NCBI RefSeq assembly: GCF_902832885.1
Contig: NZ_CADFDK010000006.1
Location: 124,001-188,000, forward strand
Direction of reading: 5' to 3'
From: Burkholderia seminalis DSM 23518
GTDB taxonomy: Bacteria; Pseudomonadota; Gammaproteobacteria; Burkholderiales; Burkholderiaceae
Length of the DNA stretch: 64,000 nucleotides
Shown: positions 26,337 through 36,715 of the stretch, in pieces
Layout: each line of letters begins with the position of its first letter
Position numbering within the stretch: the first letter of the stretch is position 1
The notes under the pieces: model-generated
The model's input: only the letters and a program-made list of their open reading frames with translations
The model's database searches: none
What the model was told of the DNA's origin: nothing
Program-made: the position numbers and the translations under genes

Positions 26337-26764
26337 GCGAAGACCGACGACTCTTTTTCATGTTGAACATCGGCCAGCGGCGCGTGCAGCGCTGGATCGA
26401 CCGCAAGGCCGAAACCGAGACGCGCGCGAGCGCCGCGCAGGCCGGCGCGCTGTTCTGTCTCGCGAAGCAGGACGGCGCGCTGATCGGCGAAGTCGGCGCC
26501 GCGCTGCAACTCGCGCCGTCCGCGATGACGGGCCTCGCCGACCGCATGGCGAAGGCCGGCCTCATCGCGCGTCACGCCGATTCGGACGACGGCCGCGCAA
26601 CGCGGCTGTACCTGACCGACGACGGCCACGCGGCGCTCAAGCGCGCGCGCGTGCTGCTGCGCGAACTGAACGGCAAGCTGTGCGACGGGTTTTCCGACGA
26701 CGAACTCGATGTCGTCGCCCGCTGGCTGCACGCGTTGCAGGACCGGTTTCCGGCCGAGCGCTGA
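26333..26764 (+). CDS. MarR-family transcriptional regulator
   Basis: The 143-residue protein has the MarR winged helix (AGALFCLAKQDGALIGEVGAALQLAPSAMTGLADRM and the wing HADSDDGRATRLYLTDDG). The start is assigned to a TTG at 26333 that overlaps the hydrolase stop in a TTGA arrangement; an in-frame ATG at 26360 is the alternative and would remove nine residues. The coupling and the twin palindromes upstream of the operon support it acting as the operon's repressor. Confidence 0.88.
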   Translation: MSEDRRLFFMLNIGQRRVQRWIDRKAETETRASAAQAGALFCLAKQDGALIGEVGAALQLAPSAMTGLADRMAKAGLIARHADSDDGRATRLYLTDDGHAALKRARVLLRELNGKLCDGFSDDELDVVARWLHALQDRFPAER

Positions 26765-27219
26765 ACGGCGCGCTCCCCGTCCGTCACCGGGCCGCACCGG
26801 CATCAATCGAAGCAATTGCGATTCGCGTTATCGATTCGATTTCCATGCCGTCGCGACGGCAAATTTTGCGTGGCCGGCACACACCGCCGGCAACGCTTTC
26901 CGGCTACTTACTGTTACAAAAAACTGCCTGTCGGGCAGCATTCGAATCACCTACATTGCAATCCACCTCGACACATTCGTCGCATGCCCGGACCGGCCTT
27001 CCCGCCGAGTCGACCTCCCAGGCACACCCGACAAGCAATGAAAATGAAGAGGAGTCTTAACCGATGTGCTGGCGGATTCCAGCGCACGCGGATCGCGATG
27101 ACTGAAGCGGCATCCTGAACGGCACGCAGCGGCGGGCGCGGCACGATTCGCCGCGCCCCGGCTCGCGTGGCCGTGCGCGCGCCATCTCGTCGCCACCGCC
27201 CGTCAACGAGGAGCAGTCC
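26765..27219. other. Intergenic region with a possible leader peptide and hairpin
   Basis: This 455-base gap before the BNR-repeat gene holds a 13-residue open frame (MCWRIPAHADRDD, 27064-27105) with a good AGAGGAG ribosome site, followed by a G/C hairpin (GGGCGCGGC at 27134-27142, GCCGCGCCC at 27150-27158). This could be a leader peptide with an attenuator, or chance. No larger gene was seen. Confidence 0.3.
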
Positions 27220-28665
27220 ATGCGACGCACGATCGTGTCCCCTTCGCTTGTCACCCGCCTGTCCGCCGCGATGGCGATGGCCGCCGCTGCCGCGGCGCAC
27301 GCCGAGCCTGTCGTCGTGTCCGGCCCGAGCCCGTTCGTCGCGTGCACCATCGGCGGCCCCGGCACCAACTACGTGAATGCCGAAGTCGAGCCGTGGCTCG
27401 CGGTCAACCCCGCGAACCCGACGAACATGATCGGCGTGTGGCAGCAGGACCGCTGGTCGAACGGCGGCGCCCACGGGCTCGTCGCCGGCTACACGTTCGA
27501 CGCGGGCGCGACCTGGGCCCGCACGCCGCAGCCGTTCAGCGCATGCGCGCCGGGCGGGCTGAAGTACGAGCGCGCGTCCGATCCGTGGGTATCGTTCGGG
27601 CCGGACGGCACCGCGTATTCGGTATCGATCTCGTTCAACCAGTCGAACAACGCCAACGCGGTGGCCGCGTCGGTATCGACCGACGGCGGACAGACGTGGA
27701 GCAGCCCGGCCGTGCTGATCGCGAACGACGAGCCGACGACGCAGTTCTTCAACGACAAGGAATCGGTGACGGCGAACCCCGTGAAGGCCGGCACCGCCTA
27801 TGCGGTATGGGACCGCCTCGAGCTGCCGAACGGCAACCCGTACGCGAACCTGCATACGCAGGCGTTCCGCGGACCGACGCTGTTCTCGAAGACGACCGAC
27901 GGCGGCAAGACATGGAGCGCCGCGAAAGTCATCGTCAACGTGCCGTCGCGTCAGCAGACGATCGGCAACCAGATCGTCGTCGATCCGAAGAGCGGCACGC
28001 TCTACGACTTCTTCGACCTGATCCAGCCGCCGTTCAGCAAGGCCGCCGGCAAGGTCGCGTTCATCCAGTCGAGCGACGACGGCGCGACGTGGACGAAGCC
28101 ACGGGTGATCGCGGGGCTGCAGACGGTCGGCGTCACCGACCCGAACACCGGCGAGCCCGTGCGCACCGGCGACATCATTCCGGAACCCGCGATCGATCCG
28201 GCCTCGGGGCAGCTCTACGTGGTGTGGCAGGACAGCCGCTTCAACGGCGGCAAGTACGACGAGATCGCCGTCTCGACGTCGAAGGACGGCGGCGCGACGT
28301 GGAGCACGCCGCAGCAGTTGAACACGCCGACCGGGCGCCCCGCGTTCAATCCGTCGGTGCGCGTCGACAACACGGGCGCCGTGATGGTCACCTACTACGA
28401 CTTCCGCGATCTGCAGGCCGGCAACACGACGACGCTGCCGACCGGCTTCTGGCGCAAGATCTCGCATGACGGCGGCACGACGTTCGCCGACGAGCGGCGC
28501 GTCGGCGGCCCGTTCGACATGAAGCTCGCCCCCAACGCCGAAGGATTCTTCATCGGCGACTACCAGGGGCTCGACGTGCTCCCGTCATCGTCGTTCCACC
28601 CGTTCTTCGTGCAGACCAACGCGGGCAACCTGACGAACCGCACCGACGTGTTCTTCGCACCGTGA
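27220..28665 (+). CDS. Secreted BNR/Asp-box repeat protein (sialidase-like fold)
   Basis: The 481-residue protein has a signal peptide ending near AHAEP and at least five Asp-box motifs: STDGGQTWSS, TTDGGKTWSA, SSDDGATWTK, SKDGGATWST and a weaker SHDGGTTFAD. These define a six-bladed beta-propeller of the sialidase/exo-alpha-sialidase superfamily. The arginine triad and aspartate of true sialidases cannot be placed with confidence, so a sugar hydrolase is possible but a binding or other hydrolytic role is equally open. It is a single gene with a GAGGAG ribosome site. Confidence 0.8.
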   Translation: MRRTIVSPSLVTRLSAAMAMAAAAAAHAEPVVVSGPSPFVACTIGGPGTNYVNAEVEPWLAVNPANPTNMIGVWQQDRWSNGGAHGLVAGYTFDAGATWARTPQPFSACAPGGLKYERASDPWVSFGPDGTAYSVSISFNQSNNANAVAASVSTDGGQTWSSPAVLIANDEPTTQFFNDKESVTANPVKAGTAYAVWDRLELPNGNPYANLHTQAFRGPTLFSKTTDGGKTWSAAKVIVNVPSRQQTIGNQIVVDPKSGTLYDFFDLIQPPFSKAAGKVAFIQSSDDGATWTKPRVIAGLQTVGVTDPNTGEPVRTGDIIPEPAIDPASGQLYVVWQDSRFNGGKYDEIAVSTSKDGGATWSTPQQLNTPTGRPAFNPSVRVDNTGAVMVTYYDFRDLQAGNTTTLPTGFWRKISHDGGTTFADERRVGGPFDMKLAPNAEGFFIGDYQGLDVLPSSSFHPFFVQTNAGNLTNRTDVFFAP

Positions 28666-28734
28666 TGCGAGGCTGACCGCCGCGCCGCCGCACGATGCCG
28701 GTCGGCGCGCGGCGGCACGCGCAGGGTCACGGCC

Positions 28735-29763
28735 TCACTGCATGTCGGTCAGCACGATGCGTCCGTCGACCTTTCCTTCCCGCAGCTTCGCGAATACGTC
28801 GTTGATGTTGGCGAGCCGGTCGCGGTGGATGTGCGCGCGCACCAGGCCGTCCGCCGCGAAATCGAGCGACTCCTGCAGATCGCGCCGCGTGCCGACGATC
28901 GACCCGCGCACGGTGATGCCGTTCAGCACGGTCGAGAAGATCGGCAACGGGAAATCGCCCGGCGGCAACCCGTTGAGCGCCACCGTGCCGCCGCGCCGGA
29001 CCATCCCGAGCGCCTGCGCGAACGCGCTGCGCGACACGGCCGTGACGAGCACGCCGTGCGCGCCGCCGATTTCCTTCTGGATCACTTTCGCGGGGTCGTC
29101 GACCGACGCATCGATCGTCAGCTGCGCGCCCAGTTGCCGTGCCAGCGCGAGCTTGTCGGGCGAGATGTCGACGGCCGCGACGTGCAGGCCCATCGCACGC
29201 GCGTATTGCACGGCCACGTGCCCGAGACCGCCGATGCCGGAGATCGCCAGCCACTGGCCCGGGCGCGTATCGGTGACGCGAATGCCCTTGTAGACCGTGA
29301 CGCCTGCACACAGGATCGGCGCGATCTCGTCGAATGCCACCTGCGCGGGCAACTGGCCGACGTAATCGGGATCGGCCAGCACGTATTCCGCGTAGCTGCC
29401 GTTCACCGAATAACCGGTGTTCTGCTGGCCGTGGCACAGCGTTTCCCAGCCCGTGCAGCAGTACTCGCAATGGCCGCATGCCGTGTAGAGCCACGGTACG
29501 CCGACGCGGTCGCCCTCGCGCACGTGCGTGACGCCCGCGCCGACCGCGGCAACGATGCCCACGCCTTCATGGCCCGGAATGAACGGCAGCGACGGCTTGA
29601 CCGGCCAGTCGCCGTCCGCCGCGTGCAGATCGGTATGGCAGACACCCGACGCCTTGATGTTGACGAGAATCCGGCCGGGCCCCGGCGCAGGGATCGGGAC
29701 TTCCTCGATGCGCAACGGCTCGCCGAACGCGTGTACCACGGCCGCTTTCATGGTCTGGGTCAT
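28735..29763 (-). CDS. adhP: Zinc-dependent alcohol dehydrogenase AdhP
   Basis: The 342-residue medium-chain dehydrogenase oxidises ethanol and similar alcohols with NAD. Catalytic zinc ligands are C42 and H65-E66 ([22 protein letters not shown]) and the structural zinc cysteines are C96, C99, C102 and C110 in [17 protein letters not shown]. The nucleotide-binding loop is [15 protein letters not shown]. The sequence organisation and length fit bacterial propanol-preferring AdhP. It is divergent from the ZnuD-like receptor, and the Zur site in the gap (29983-30005) lies 220 bases before the adhP start, so zinc control of adhP cannot be excluded. Confidence 0.9.
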   Translation of the reverse strand: MTQTMKAAVVHAFGEPLRIEEVPIPAPGPGRILVNIKASGVCHTDLHAADGDWPVKPSLPFIPGHEGVGIVAAVGAGVTHVREGDRVGVPWLYTACGHCEYCCTGWETLCHGQQNTGYSVNGSYAEYVLADPDYVGQLPAQVAFDEIAPILCAGVTVYKGIRVTDTRPGQWLAISGIGGLGHVAVQYARAMGLHVAAVDISPDKLALARQLGAQLTIDASVDDPAKVIQKEIGGAHGVLVTAVSRSAFAQALGMVRRGGTVALNGLPPGDFPLPIFSTVLNGITVRGSIVGTRRDLQESLDFAADGLVRAHIHRDRLANINDVFAKLREGKVDGRIVLTDMQ

Positions 29764-29982
29764 GCGTTGCTCCTGTCTGGTCGATGAGCGACCCAGTATC
29801 CGGTTTCGGCGTCGGAGCACGTTGATACGGGTCAACGCATCGGGACGGATGCGTCGACCGGCGCGGATTCGCCACGGTCGCAGCGGGGACGAAGCTCGCA
29901 GCGGCGGACACCGCCCGCTCGCCGCCGCCCTCCCGGCGATCGGGCTGAAGCCCCGCGCCGACAGCCGTTCAGCTTGGATTTT

Positions 29983-30005
29983 GTAATGATATAACATATC
30001 ATTTC
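29983..30005 (+). promoter_or_regulatory. Zur box (zinc uptake regulator operator)
   Basis: A 19-base perfect palindrome, AATGATAT-AAC-ATATCATT (29985-30003), lies inside a 23-base element that agrees with 19 of the 23 positions of the gamma-proteobacterial Zur consensus (GAAATG-TTATA-N-TATAA-CATTTC). It precedes a ZnuD-like receptor, which makes a Zur identity more likely than a chance AT-rich palindrome. The rest of the 401-base adhP-receptor gap shows no gene. Confidence 0.72.
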
Positions 30006-30164
30006 GCGAACTCGTCCGCCCGACGCCATCCCGCGTTGAGCGACCGGGCCTCGTCGAGCCATGTTTCAACGGGTCACTGCGCGTCATTGACGCAACAATA
30101 TATCGTATCCAGCCGTGATCCGCATCGCTCGTTATCCGATCCGATTCCAACCGATTCACCGACC

Positions 30165-32243
30165 ATGCGCGACCTCCCTCGCTTACCGCTTCGCCCGCTC
30201 TCGTCCCTGTCGCTGATGGTGTTCGCCGCCGTCGCCCACGCGCAGACCGATGCGCCCGCCTCGTCCGGCACGCCCGCCGCCGCCCCGCTCGCGCCGATCT
30301 TCGTGACCGCGAACCCGCTCGGCGACACCGAGCTGATCGCGCCCACCGTCCAGCTTTCCGGCGATGCTCTGACGCGCCGCCAGGCCGATTCGCTCGGCGA
30401 AACGCTCAACGGGCTGCCCGGCGTGTCGACCACGACTTACGGCCCGATGGTCGGCCGCCCGATCATCCGCGGGATGGACGGCGACCGGATCCGGCTGCTG
30501 CAGAACGGCGTCGCGGCCTACGATGCGTCGTCGCTGTCGTACGACCATGCGGTGCCGCAGGATCCGCTGTCGATCGAACGCGTCGAGATCGTGCGCGGCC
30601 CGGCCGCGCTCCTGTACGGCGGCAACGCGGTGGGCGGCGTCGTCAACACGATCGACAACCGCATTCCGCGCGAAGCGATCCAGGGCGTGGCGGGTGCGCT
30701 CGACGCGCGCTACGGCGGCGCGAATTCCGTGCGCGCGGGCGCCGCGCAAGTCGAAGGCGGCAACGGCCGCTTCGCGTTCCACGTCGACGCGTTCGACCGA
30801 GAAACCAGCAAGCTGCGGATTCCCGGCTACGCGCGCAGCAGCCAGCAACGCGCGATCGACGGCCCCGACACGCCGCAACCGGAAGGCAGCGTGCCGAACA
30901 GCGACGGACGCGTGCACGGCGGCGCGGTCGGCGCGTCGTACACGTGGGCCGACGGCTTCGCGGGCCTGTCCTATAGCGGCTACGAATCGAACTACGGTTC
31001 CGTCGCGGAAAGCGACGTGCGGCTGCGCATGCGCCAGGAACGCCTGGCGCTCGCATCCGAGGTGCGCAACCTGAGCGGGCCGTTTACGAAGCTGAAGTTC
31101 GATTTCGCGTACACCGACTATCGCCACAAGGAAGTCGACAACGGCGAGACGGCGACCACCTTCCGCAATCGCGGCTACGAGGCGCGCATCGAGGCGCGGC
31201 ATCGCAAGATCGGCCCGTTCGAAGGCGCGATCGGCGTGCAGTTCGGCCAGAACACGTTCTCCGCGCTCGGCGACGAAATGCTCGTGCCGTCCACGCGCAC
31301 CAACAGCGTCGCGCTGTTCGGCCTCGAGGAATGGCAGGTCGTCCCCGCGCTGAAGCTGAGCCTCGGCGGGCGCTTCGAGCACGTGAAGGTCGATCCCGAT
31401 CCGGCCGGCGTCGAGAAATTCGCGGGCGCGCAACCGCGCGACTTCAACGCGGGCAGCCTGTCCGCCGGCGCGCTGTTCTCGCTGACGCCGGTATGGTCGG
31501 TCGCGGCCAACGTCGCGTACACCGAACGCGCGCCGACCTTCTACGAGCTGTATTCGAACGGCCCGCACGATGCGACCGGCCAGTTCCTGATCGGCAACCC
31601 GAATGCGTCGAAGGAAAAAGCCGTGTCGACCGACCTGTCGCTGCGCTACGCGAGCGGCCCGAACCGCGGCAGTGTCGGCGTGTTCTACAACCGCTTCTCG
31701 AACTACCTGACCGAGTACAACACCGGCCGCGTCGTGGACGACGACGGCGACCCCGTCGCGCCCGGCACCGACGGCTCGCTCAACGAGGCGATCTATCGCG
31801 GCGTGCGCGCCGAGTTCTACGGCGTCGAACTGGACGGCAAGTGGCGCGCGTTCTCGCGGCGCGGCCACACGGTCGACCTCGAACTGACGGCCGACTACAC
31901 CCACGCGCGCAACGTCGACACGGGCCGGCCGCTGCCGCGCATCGCGCCGCTGCGCGCGACGCTCGCGGCCGACTACGGCTACGGGCCGTTCGGCGCGCGC
32001 GCGCAGGTCACGCACGCGTGGTCGCAGCATCGCGTGCCGGACAACGATTTTTCGACGGACGGCTATACCTCGCTCGGCGTGATGCTGACCTACAAGTTCC
32101 GCGTCGGCCCGACGCACTGGCTCGCGTACCTGCGCGGCGACAACCTGACGAACCAGGACATCCGCTATTCGACGTCGGTCGTGCGCGGCTTCGCGCCCGA
32201 AGGCGGGCGCAGCGTGATGGCCGGATTGCGCACCACGTTCTGA
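30165..32243 (+). CDS. ZnuD-like TonB-dependent outer-membrane receptor
   Basis: The 692-residue protein has a signal peptide (about 26 residues, cleaved after AHA), a plug domain ([64 protein letters not shown]) and a 22-strand barrel ending in the terminal phenylalanine (GLRTTF). The plug, with the unusual [10 protein letters not shown] segment, resembles ZnuD, the zinc receptor of Neisseria. The Zur box upstream supports zinc transport. It is a single gene; the ATG at 30165 was chosen because it begins the signal peptide, whereas longer frames lack a signal. Confidence 0.88.
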   Translation: MRDLPRLPLRPLSSLSLMVFAAVAHAQTDAPASSGTPAAAPLAPIFVTANPLGDTELIAPTVQLSGDALTRRQADSLGETLNGLPGVSTTTYGPMVGRPIIRGMDGDRIRLLQNGVAAYDASSLSYDHAVPQDPLSIERVEIVRGPAALLYGGNAVGGVVNTIDNRIPREAIQGVAGALDARYGGANSVRAGAAQVEGGNGRFAFHVDAFDRETSKLRIPGYARSSQQRAIDGPDTPQPEGSVPNSDGRVHGGAVGASYTWADGFAGLSYSGYESNYGSVAESDVRLRMRQERLALASEVRNLSGPFTKLKFDFAYTDYRHKEVDNGETATTFRNRGYEARIEARHRKIGPFEGAIGVQFGQNTFSALGDEMLVPSTRTNSVALFGLEEWQVVPALKLSLGGRFEHVKVDPDPAGVEKFAGAQPRDFNAGSLSAGALFSLTPVWSVAANVAYTERAPTFYELYSNGPHDATGQFLIGNPNASKEKAVSTDLSLRYASGPNRGSVGVFYNRFSNYLTEYNTGRVVDDDGDPVAPGTDGSLNEAIYRGVRAEFYGVELDGKWRAFSRRGHTVDLELTADYTHARNVDTGRPLPRIAPLRATLAADYGYGPFGARAQVTHAWSQHRVPDNDFSTDGYTSLGVMLTYKFRVGPTHWLAYLRGDNLTNQDIRYSTSVVRGFAPEGGRSVMAGLRTTF

Positions 32244-32281
32244 CCCTCCCAAGGCTCGCGGCGTCCGCCGCGGGCCGCTCC

Positions 32282-32302
32282 GGCGCGCCTGCAGGGCGCG
32301 CC
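32282..32302 (+). terminator. Hairpin after the ZnuD-like gene
   Basis: Two copies of GGCGCGCC (32282-32289 and 32295-32302) pair around TGCAG to form a strong stem about 40 bases after the stop codon. It is followed by CCGTTTCC rather than a long T run, so termination may be partial. Confidence 0.5.
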
Positions 32303-32590
32303 CGTTTCCGTTCACCCGCCCATTGCGCCAATCAAGCGACGCACACCCGGACCGGCGCTCTCCCCGATTTTCCGAAAACGAAATTCCGTTATTCACCCGT
32401 AAATCGAATCAAAATCGTCAGACGATTGCAAATAAAATAGAAGTTTCTTGTTTCACCAATAAAACCGGTTTCAAATTCCATGTATAAACCCTTGAATCAA
32501 GGGCGATCCGCGTTTTTTGATCTGGATCAAGAATCCCCTCCGGACAACGCTTCCAGCGCTAAAAAAACGAATATCAGGGTTTTCGAAGGG

Positions 32591-32617
32591 TAAAGAATCA
32601 TCCGGTATACCCGTTAA
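32591..32617 (+). promoter_or_regulatory. Sigma-28 (FliA) promoter of the chemoreceptor gene
   Basis: TAAAGAAT-N11-CCCGTTAA matches the flagellar sigma-28 consensus TAAAGTTT-N11-GCCGATAA with exact spacing. It would give a leader of about 60 bases before the ATG at 32687. The remaining part of the 443-base gap is AT-rich and shows no gene. Confidence 0.65.
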
Positions 32618-32686
32618 TGCCGGCACGAGCCCGTATCTGGTCGAACAATAAATTCCATTTGCCAACTACTCACGCAGGGGCACAAC

Positions 32687-34321
32687 GTGAAAATCGCCAG
32701 AATGAGCATCAAGACAAAACTCCTTGGCGGCTTCGGCCTGCTCGCCGCGGTCGTCGTGATCGTGTCCGGCATGGCCCTCAAGGCACTGTCCGATACGAAC
32801 GCCGAGTTCTCCCGCTACATGAACGGCATCAGCGCGCGGGCGAACCTGTCCGCGCAAATCCGCACCGCGGTCGACCGTCGCGCGATCGCCGCGCGCAACC
32901 TCGTGCTCGTGACCAAGCCGTCCGACGTCGAAGCCGAACTCGCCGAAGTGAACCAGGCGCACAAGGACGTCCAGGAACGTCTCGCGAAGCTCAAGGACAT
33001 GATGGCGAACGCAACCGATACCTCCGATCGCGCACGCGAACTGGTGGGCGACATCGTGCGCATCGAGGGCAATTACGGGCCCGTCGCGCTGCGCATCGTC
33101 GGGCTCGCGCAGGCCGGCAAGAAGGACGAGGCGACCGCCGACATCGACGACAACTGCCGCCCGCTGCTCGCGCAGCTGGTGCGCGCGACCGATGCGTATG
33201 CAACCTATACGCATGAACGCGAACTCGCGCTCGCGCAGCAGTTCGCGGACCGCTACGCGATGGAGCGCAACCTGCTGGCCGGCATCTGCCTGATCGCGGT
33301 TGCGGTCGCCGTGGCCGGCGGTCTGTGGCTTACGCGCAAGATCACGGTGCCGATCGGCTCGGCGGTGGACGTCGCACGCACGGTCGCGAACGGCGATCTC
33401 GGCAGCCGCATCGAGGTCAGCGGCAACGACGAAACGCGCGACCTGCTCGACGCGCTGCGAACGATGAACGAGCGGCTGATCGGCATCGTCGGGCGCGTGC
33501 GCGATTCGTCGAACAGCATCGCGCACGCGGTGAGCGAGATCGCGTCGGGCAACCTCGACCTGAGCCAGCGCACCGAGGAACAGGCCGCGTCGCTGCAGGA
33601 AACCGCCGCGACGATGGAGGAATTCACGTCGACGGTGCGGCTGAACGCGGAGAATGCGCAACAGGCAAGCACGCTCGCCGCGAATGCATCGGACGTCGCG
33701 CAGCGCGGCAGTTCGGTGGTCGGCCGCGTGGTCGACACGATGACGGAAATCGGCCAAAGCTCGTCGAAGATCGCCGACATCACGGGCATCATCGAGGGCA
33801 TCGCCTTCCAGACCAACATCCTTGCGCTGAACGCGGCTGTCGAAGCCGCACGCGCGGGCGAACAGGGTCGCGGCTTCGCGGTCGTCGCGAGCGAGGTGCG
33901 CAGTCTCGCGCAACGCTCGTCGACGGCAGCGAAGGAAATCAAGGAGCTGATCTCCGCGTCGGTGCAGACGATCCAGGACGGCTCGGCGCTCGCGGGGGAA
34001 GCCGGCAAGACGATGTCCGACGTCACGCAGGCCGTCGCGCGCGTGACGGACATCATGGGCGAGATCGCGGCCGCCTCGGCCGAGCAGAGCCGCGGCATCG
34101 ACCAGGTGAACCTGACGATCACGCAAATGGACGAGACGACGCAGCAGAACGCGGCGCTCGTCGAGCAGGCCGCGGCCGCATCGAAGTCGCTCGAGGCGCA
34201 GGGCCGCGAACTGTCCGAAACGGTCGCCGCATTCCGGATGCCGTCCGGTGCGCATGTGACGTCGCACGGCGTACATGCGCACGAGGCCGACATGCGTCAC
34301 TGGCAACCGGCCGCCGTGTAA
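32687..34321 (+). CDS. Methyl-accepting chemotaxis protein
   Basis: A 544-residue chemoreceptor. Residues about 10-32 and 198-220 are the two membrane segments that bracket a four-helix periplasmic ligand-binding domain (Tar/Tsr type, about 33-195). A HAMP domain follows ([22 protein letters not shown]), then the signalling domain with methylation helices ([20 protein letters not shown]) and the conserved tip [42 protein letters not shown]. The C-terminus ends RHWQPAAV and lacks the NWETF-type CheR/CheB tether, so it probably depends on other receptors for adaptation. A sigma-28 promoter ties it to the flagellar regulon. The ligand is unknown. Confidence 0.95.
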   Translation: MKIARMSIKTKLLGGFGLLAAVVVIVSGMALKALSDTNAEFSRYMNGISARANLSAQIRTAVDRRAIAARNLVLVTKPSDVEAELAEVNQAHKDVQERLAKLKDMMANATDTSDRARELVGDIVRIEGNYGPVALRIVGLAQAGKKDEATADIDDNCRPLLAQLVRATDAYATYTHERELALAQQFADRYAMERNLLAGICLIAVAVAVAGGLWLTRKITVPIGSAVDVARTVANGDLGSRIEVSGNDETRDLLDALRTMNERLIGIVGRVRDSSNSIAHAVSEIASGNLDLSQRTEEQAASLQETAATMEEFTSTVRLNAENAQQASTLAANASDVAQRGSSVVGRVVDTMTEIGQSSSKIADITGIIEGIAFQTNILALNAAVEAARAGEQGRGFAVVASEVRSLAQRSSTAAKEIKELISASVQTIQDGSALAGEAGKTMSDVTQAVARVTDIMGEIAAASAEQSRGIDQVNLTITQMDETTQQNAALVEQAAAASKSLEAQGRELSETVAAFRMPSGAHVTSHGVHAHEADMRHWQPAAV

Positions 34322-34741
34322 CCCGCCGTATAGCCGATACGTCCGGGAGACGACGACGCGCACGCCGTTTCGCGCGTCGTCGGTCCGCGCCGCGCGTTCA
34401 CGGCACGCATGCGGACGGACGCTCCGCATGGCATGACGCGCGCCGCATGGGCCGTGTCGCGCAAGTTTCGATCCCGCCCGCCTGGTGCGCATGGCCATTC
34501 CGCCATCATGGAAATCGCGCTGCATTGCCTCCCGCGCCGCTCGTCGATGGAGACTTTTAAAACGAGCGAATGACGAGTATCCTAAAAAAAGCACCCTCGA
34601 CCGGACGGCGAATCGCATGCCCTGACTCCCGCCCGATCGCACTGCGGCCCCATCGCATCGCGCACGGCGCGTCGATGGCGGCGTCAGCTTCTCGCGCCTC
34701 GGCCGCACGAACCTTTCCCCCAACAATCGTCAGGAGAGCTG
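34322..34741. other. Intergenic region with a hairpin
   Basis: A 420-base gap between the chemoreceptor and otsA. The hairpin CGACGACGCG (34351-34360) with CGCGTCGTCG (34373-34382) may end the chemoreceptor transcript. An AT-rich patch around 34550-34590 could hold the otsA promoter. No gene was seen. Confidence 0.5.
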
Positions 34742-36148
34742 GTGAGCCGACTCGTCGTCGTATCCAATCGCATCGCAGATCCCCGTAAAGCCGCGGCCGG
34801 CGGCCTCGCCGTCGCCGTGAAAGACAGCCTGCAGGAAACCGGCGGCGTATGGTTCGGCTGGAGCGGCAGGCTACGCGGCGACGAGGATCAGCCGGCGCAC
34901 GGCGACGACGTGCAGATCCAGAACGTCGGCGGCATCCAGCTCGCGACGATCGATCTCGATCCGCAGGATTACGACGCTTACTACCTCGGCTACTCGAACA
35001 ACGTGCTGTGGCCGGTGTTTCACTACCGGCTCGATCTCGCGCAGTTCGACCGGCGCTTCGCCGACGGTTACCGGCGCGTGAACCAGTTGTTCGCGCGCAA
35101 GCTGCGCACGCTGCTGCGGCCCGACGACACCATCTGGGTCCACGACTACCAGCTGATTCCGCTCGCGGCCGAGCTGCGCGCGATGGGCTGCACGAACCCG
35201 ATCGGCTTCTTCCTGCACATCCCGATGCCGCCGCCGCCGATCATGGCCGCGATCCCGGAACACGAATGGCTGATGCGCTCGCTGTTCGCGTACGACCTCG
35301 TCGGCTTCCAGACCGAATCGGATCTGCTGCACTTCGAGCATTACGTCGAAGCGGAAGCCGGTGCCGCGCGACTGCCGGACGGCCGCCTGCGCGCGTTCGG
35401 CCGCACGTTGTCGGCCGGGGCATTCCCGATCGGCATCAACGTCGACGAATTCGAATCGCTCGCACGCGATCGCGACGGCCTCGACATGTTCGACCGGATG
35501 CGCGACGAATATTCGCGCCGCCAGTTGCTCGTCGGCGTCGACCGGCTCGATTACACGAAGGGATTGCCGCAGCGCGTGCATGCGTTCCGCCAGTTGCTCG
35601 AACGATATCCGGAGAACCGCGATCGCGCGACGCTGATCCAGATCGCCGCGCCGAGCCGCGAGAATCTCGGCGCCTACGACGACCTGCGGCGCGAAATGGA
35701 CAGCCTGTGCGGCGCGATCAACGGCGACTACGGCGAACTCGAATGGATGCCGATGCGCTACATTCACCGCACGGTTGCGCGCAAGCGCCTGCCGGGCCTC
35801 TATCGCGCGAGCCGCGTCGCGCTCGTCACGCCGCTGCGCGACGGCATGAACCTCGTCGCGAAGGAGTTCCTCGCCGCACAGGACGCAACCGATCCGGGCG
35901 TGCTCGTGCTGTCGCGCTTCGCCGGCGCGGCCGAGCAGCTGAAGCCGGCGCTGCTCGTCAATCCGTACGACACGCAAGGCACCGCGCAGGCGATCCAGCG
36001 CGCGCTCACGATGCCGCTCGAAGAGCGCCGCCAGCGTCACTCGGCGCTGATGGCGATCGTGCGCCAGACCGACGTGCACTGGTGGCGCACCCGCTTTCTC
36101 GACGCGCTCGCCGAAGCGGCCGAAGTCGCGGCCGCGACCGAATCGTGA
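34742..36148 (+). CDS. otsA: Alpha,alpha-trehalose-phosphate synthase (UDP-forming)
   Basis: The 468-residue GT20 enzyme joins UDP-glucose and glucose 6-phosphate to give trehalose 6-phosphate, an osmoprotectant precursor. Family motifs are all visible: SNRIADPRKAAAGGLAVAV (nucleotide loop), HDYQLIPLAAELR, VDRLDYTKGLPQRVHAF and RDGMNLVAKEF near the active site. The start is GTG at 34742 behind CAGGAGAG. The phosphatase partner otsB is not in the window. The gene is convergent with the broken OsmC gene, with only 15 bases between the two ends. Confidence 0.95.
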   Translation: MSRLVVVSNRIADPRKAAAGGLAVAVKDSLQETGGVWFGWSGRLRGDEDQPAHGDDVQIQNVGGIQLATIDLDPQDYDAYYLGYSNNVLWPVFHYRLDLAQFDRRFADGYRRVNQLFARKLRTLLRPDDTIWVHDYQLIPLAAELRAMGCTNPIGFFLHIPMPPPPIMAAIPEHEWLMRSLFAYDLVGFQTESDLLHFEHYVEAEAGAARLPDGRLRAFGRTLSAGAFPIGINVDEFESLARDRDGLDMFDRMRDEYSRRQLLVGVDRLDYTKGLPQRVHAFRQLLERYPENRDRATLIQIAAPSRENLGAYDDLRREMDSLCGAINGDYGELEWMPMRYIHRTVARKRLPGLYRASRVALVTPLRDGMNLVAKEFLAAQDATDPGVLVLSRFAGAAEQLKPALLVNPYDTQGTAQAIQRALTMPLEERRQRHSALMAIVRQTDVHWWRTRFLDALAEAAEVAAATES

Positions 36149-36163
36149 CGCACTGACACACCG

Positions 36164-36630
36164 TCACGCCTTGGTCGCCGCGCATTCCAGCGTCGTACCG
36201 TTCGCGTCGCACACGTCGACCGAAATCGGAATGCCCGCGCGCATGCGCTCGGTCACCACGCAATACGCATCGAACTGATCGAGCTCGCGCGTCGCCGCCC
36301 GAGATCGGCCCATGTCCTGCCGATCGACAACCGCACGTTCATCGCGCCTACGCGCACGCGCCCTGCTTCGTTCCGCACCATGGCGACGTCGATATGCGCG
36401 GCAATCGGCTGCGGATCGACGTGCTGCTTGTTCAGCGCGAACAGCAGGCTCGCCGCGAGACAGCTCGCGACCGCCGTGGCCAGCAGCCGGACCGGGTTCG
36501 GCCCGCGCCCGTCGCCGAGCGGGGGCCGCTCGTCGGTGAGCACCGGCGACAGCGTCGTGCCGGCAAACCTGACTTCGAAGCAAAAGCGCGCCTGCTGCGC
36601 GACATCGACGGATACGTGCGCCTCGCTCAT
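36164..36630 (-). pseudogene. OsmC-family protein gene with a frameshift
   Basis: From an ATG at 36630 the minus strand encodes an OsmC-like protein (PNPVRLLATAVASCLAASLL holds the conserved cysteine) up to about DLGR. The expected remainder (ELDQFDAYCVVTERMRAGIP and an end at 36164-36166) continues in another frame. The change lies near 36296-36302, in GCCGCCCGAG, and is best explained by one missing base. The intact protein would be about 154 residues. OsmC proteins reduce organic hydroperoxides using paired cysteines; the first is in the SCLAASL segment and the second in DAYCVV, so the break separates them. A sequencing error is the alternative to a real mutation. Confidence 0.8.
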
Positions 36631-36715
36631 GGCGGCTCCGTGTCTGGAAAGGGGAACAGGAAGGCCGGCGCATCGCCGCAGCGGCATGCACCGTTCGCGG
36701 GCCCGCGACGCGCAT

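Noticed and set aside
30183-32396. 737-codon minus-strand frame opposite the ZnuD-like gene
   Set aside because: Pure shadow of a gene with clear TonB-receptor motifs; no independent protein features.
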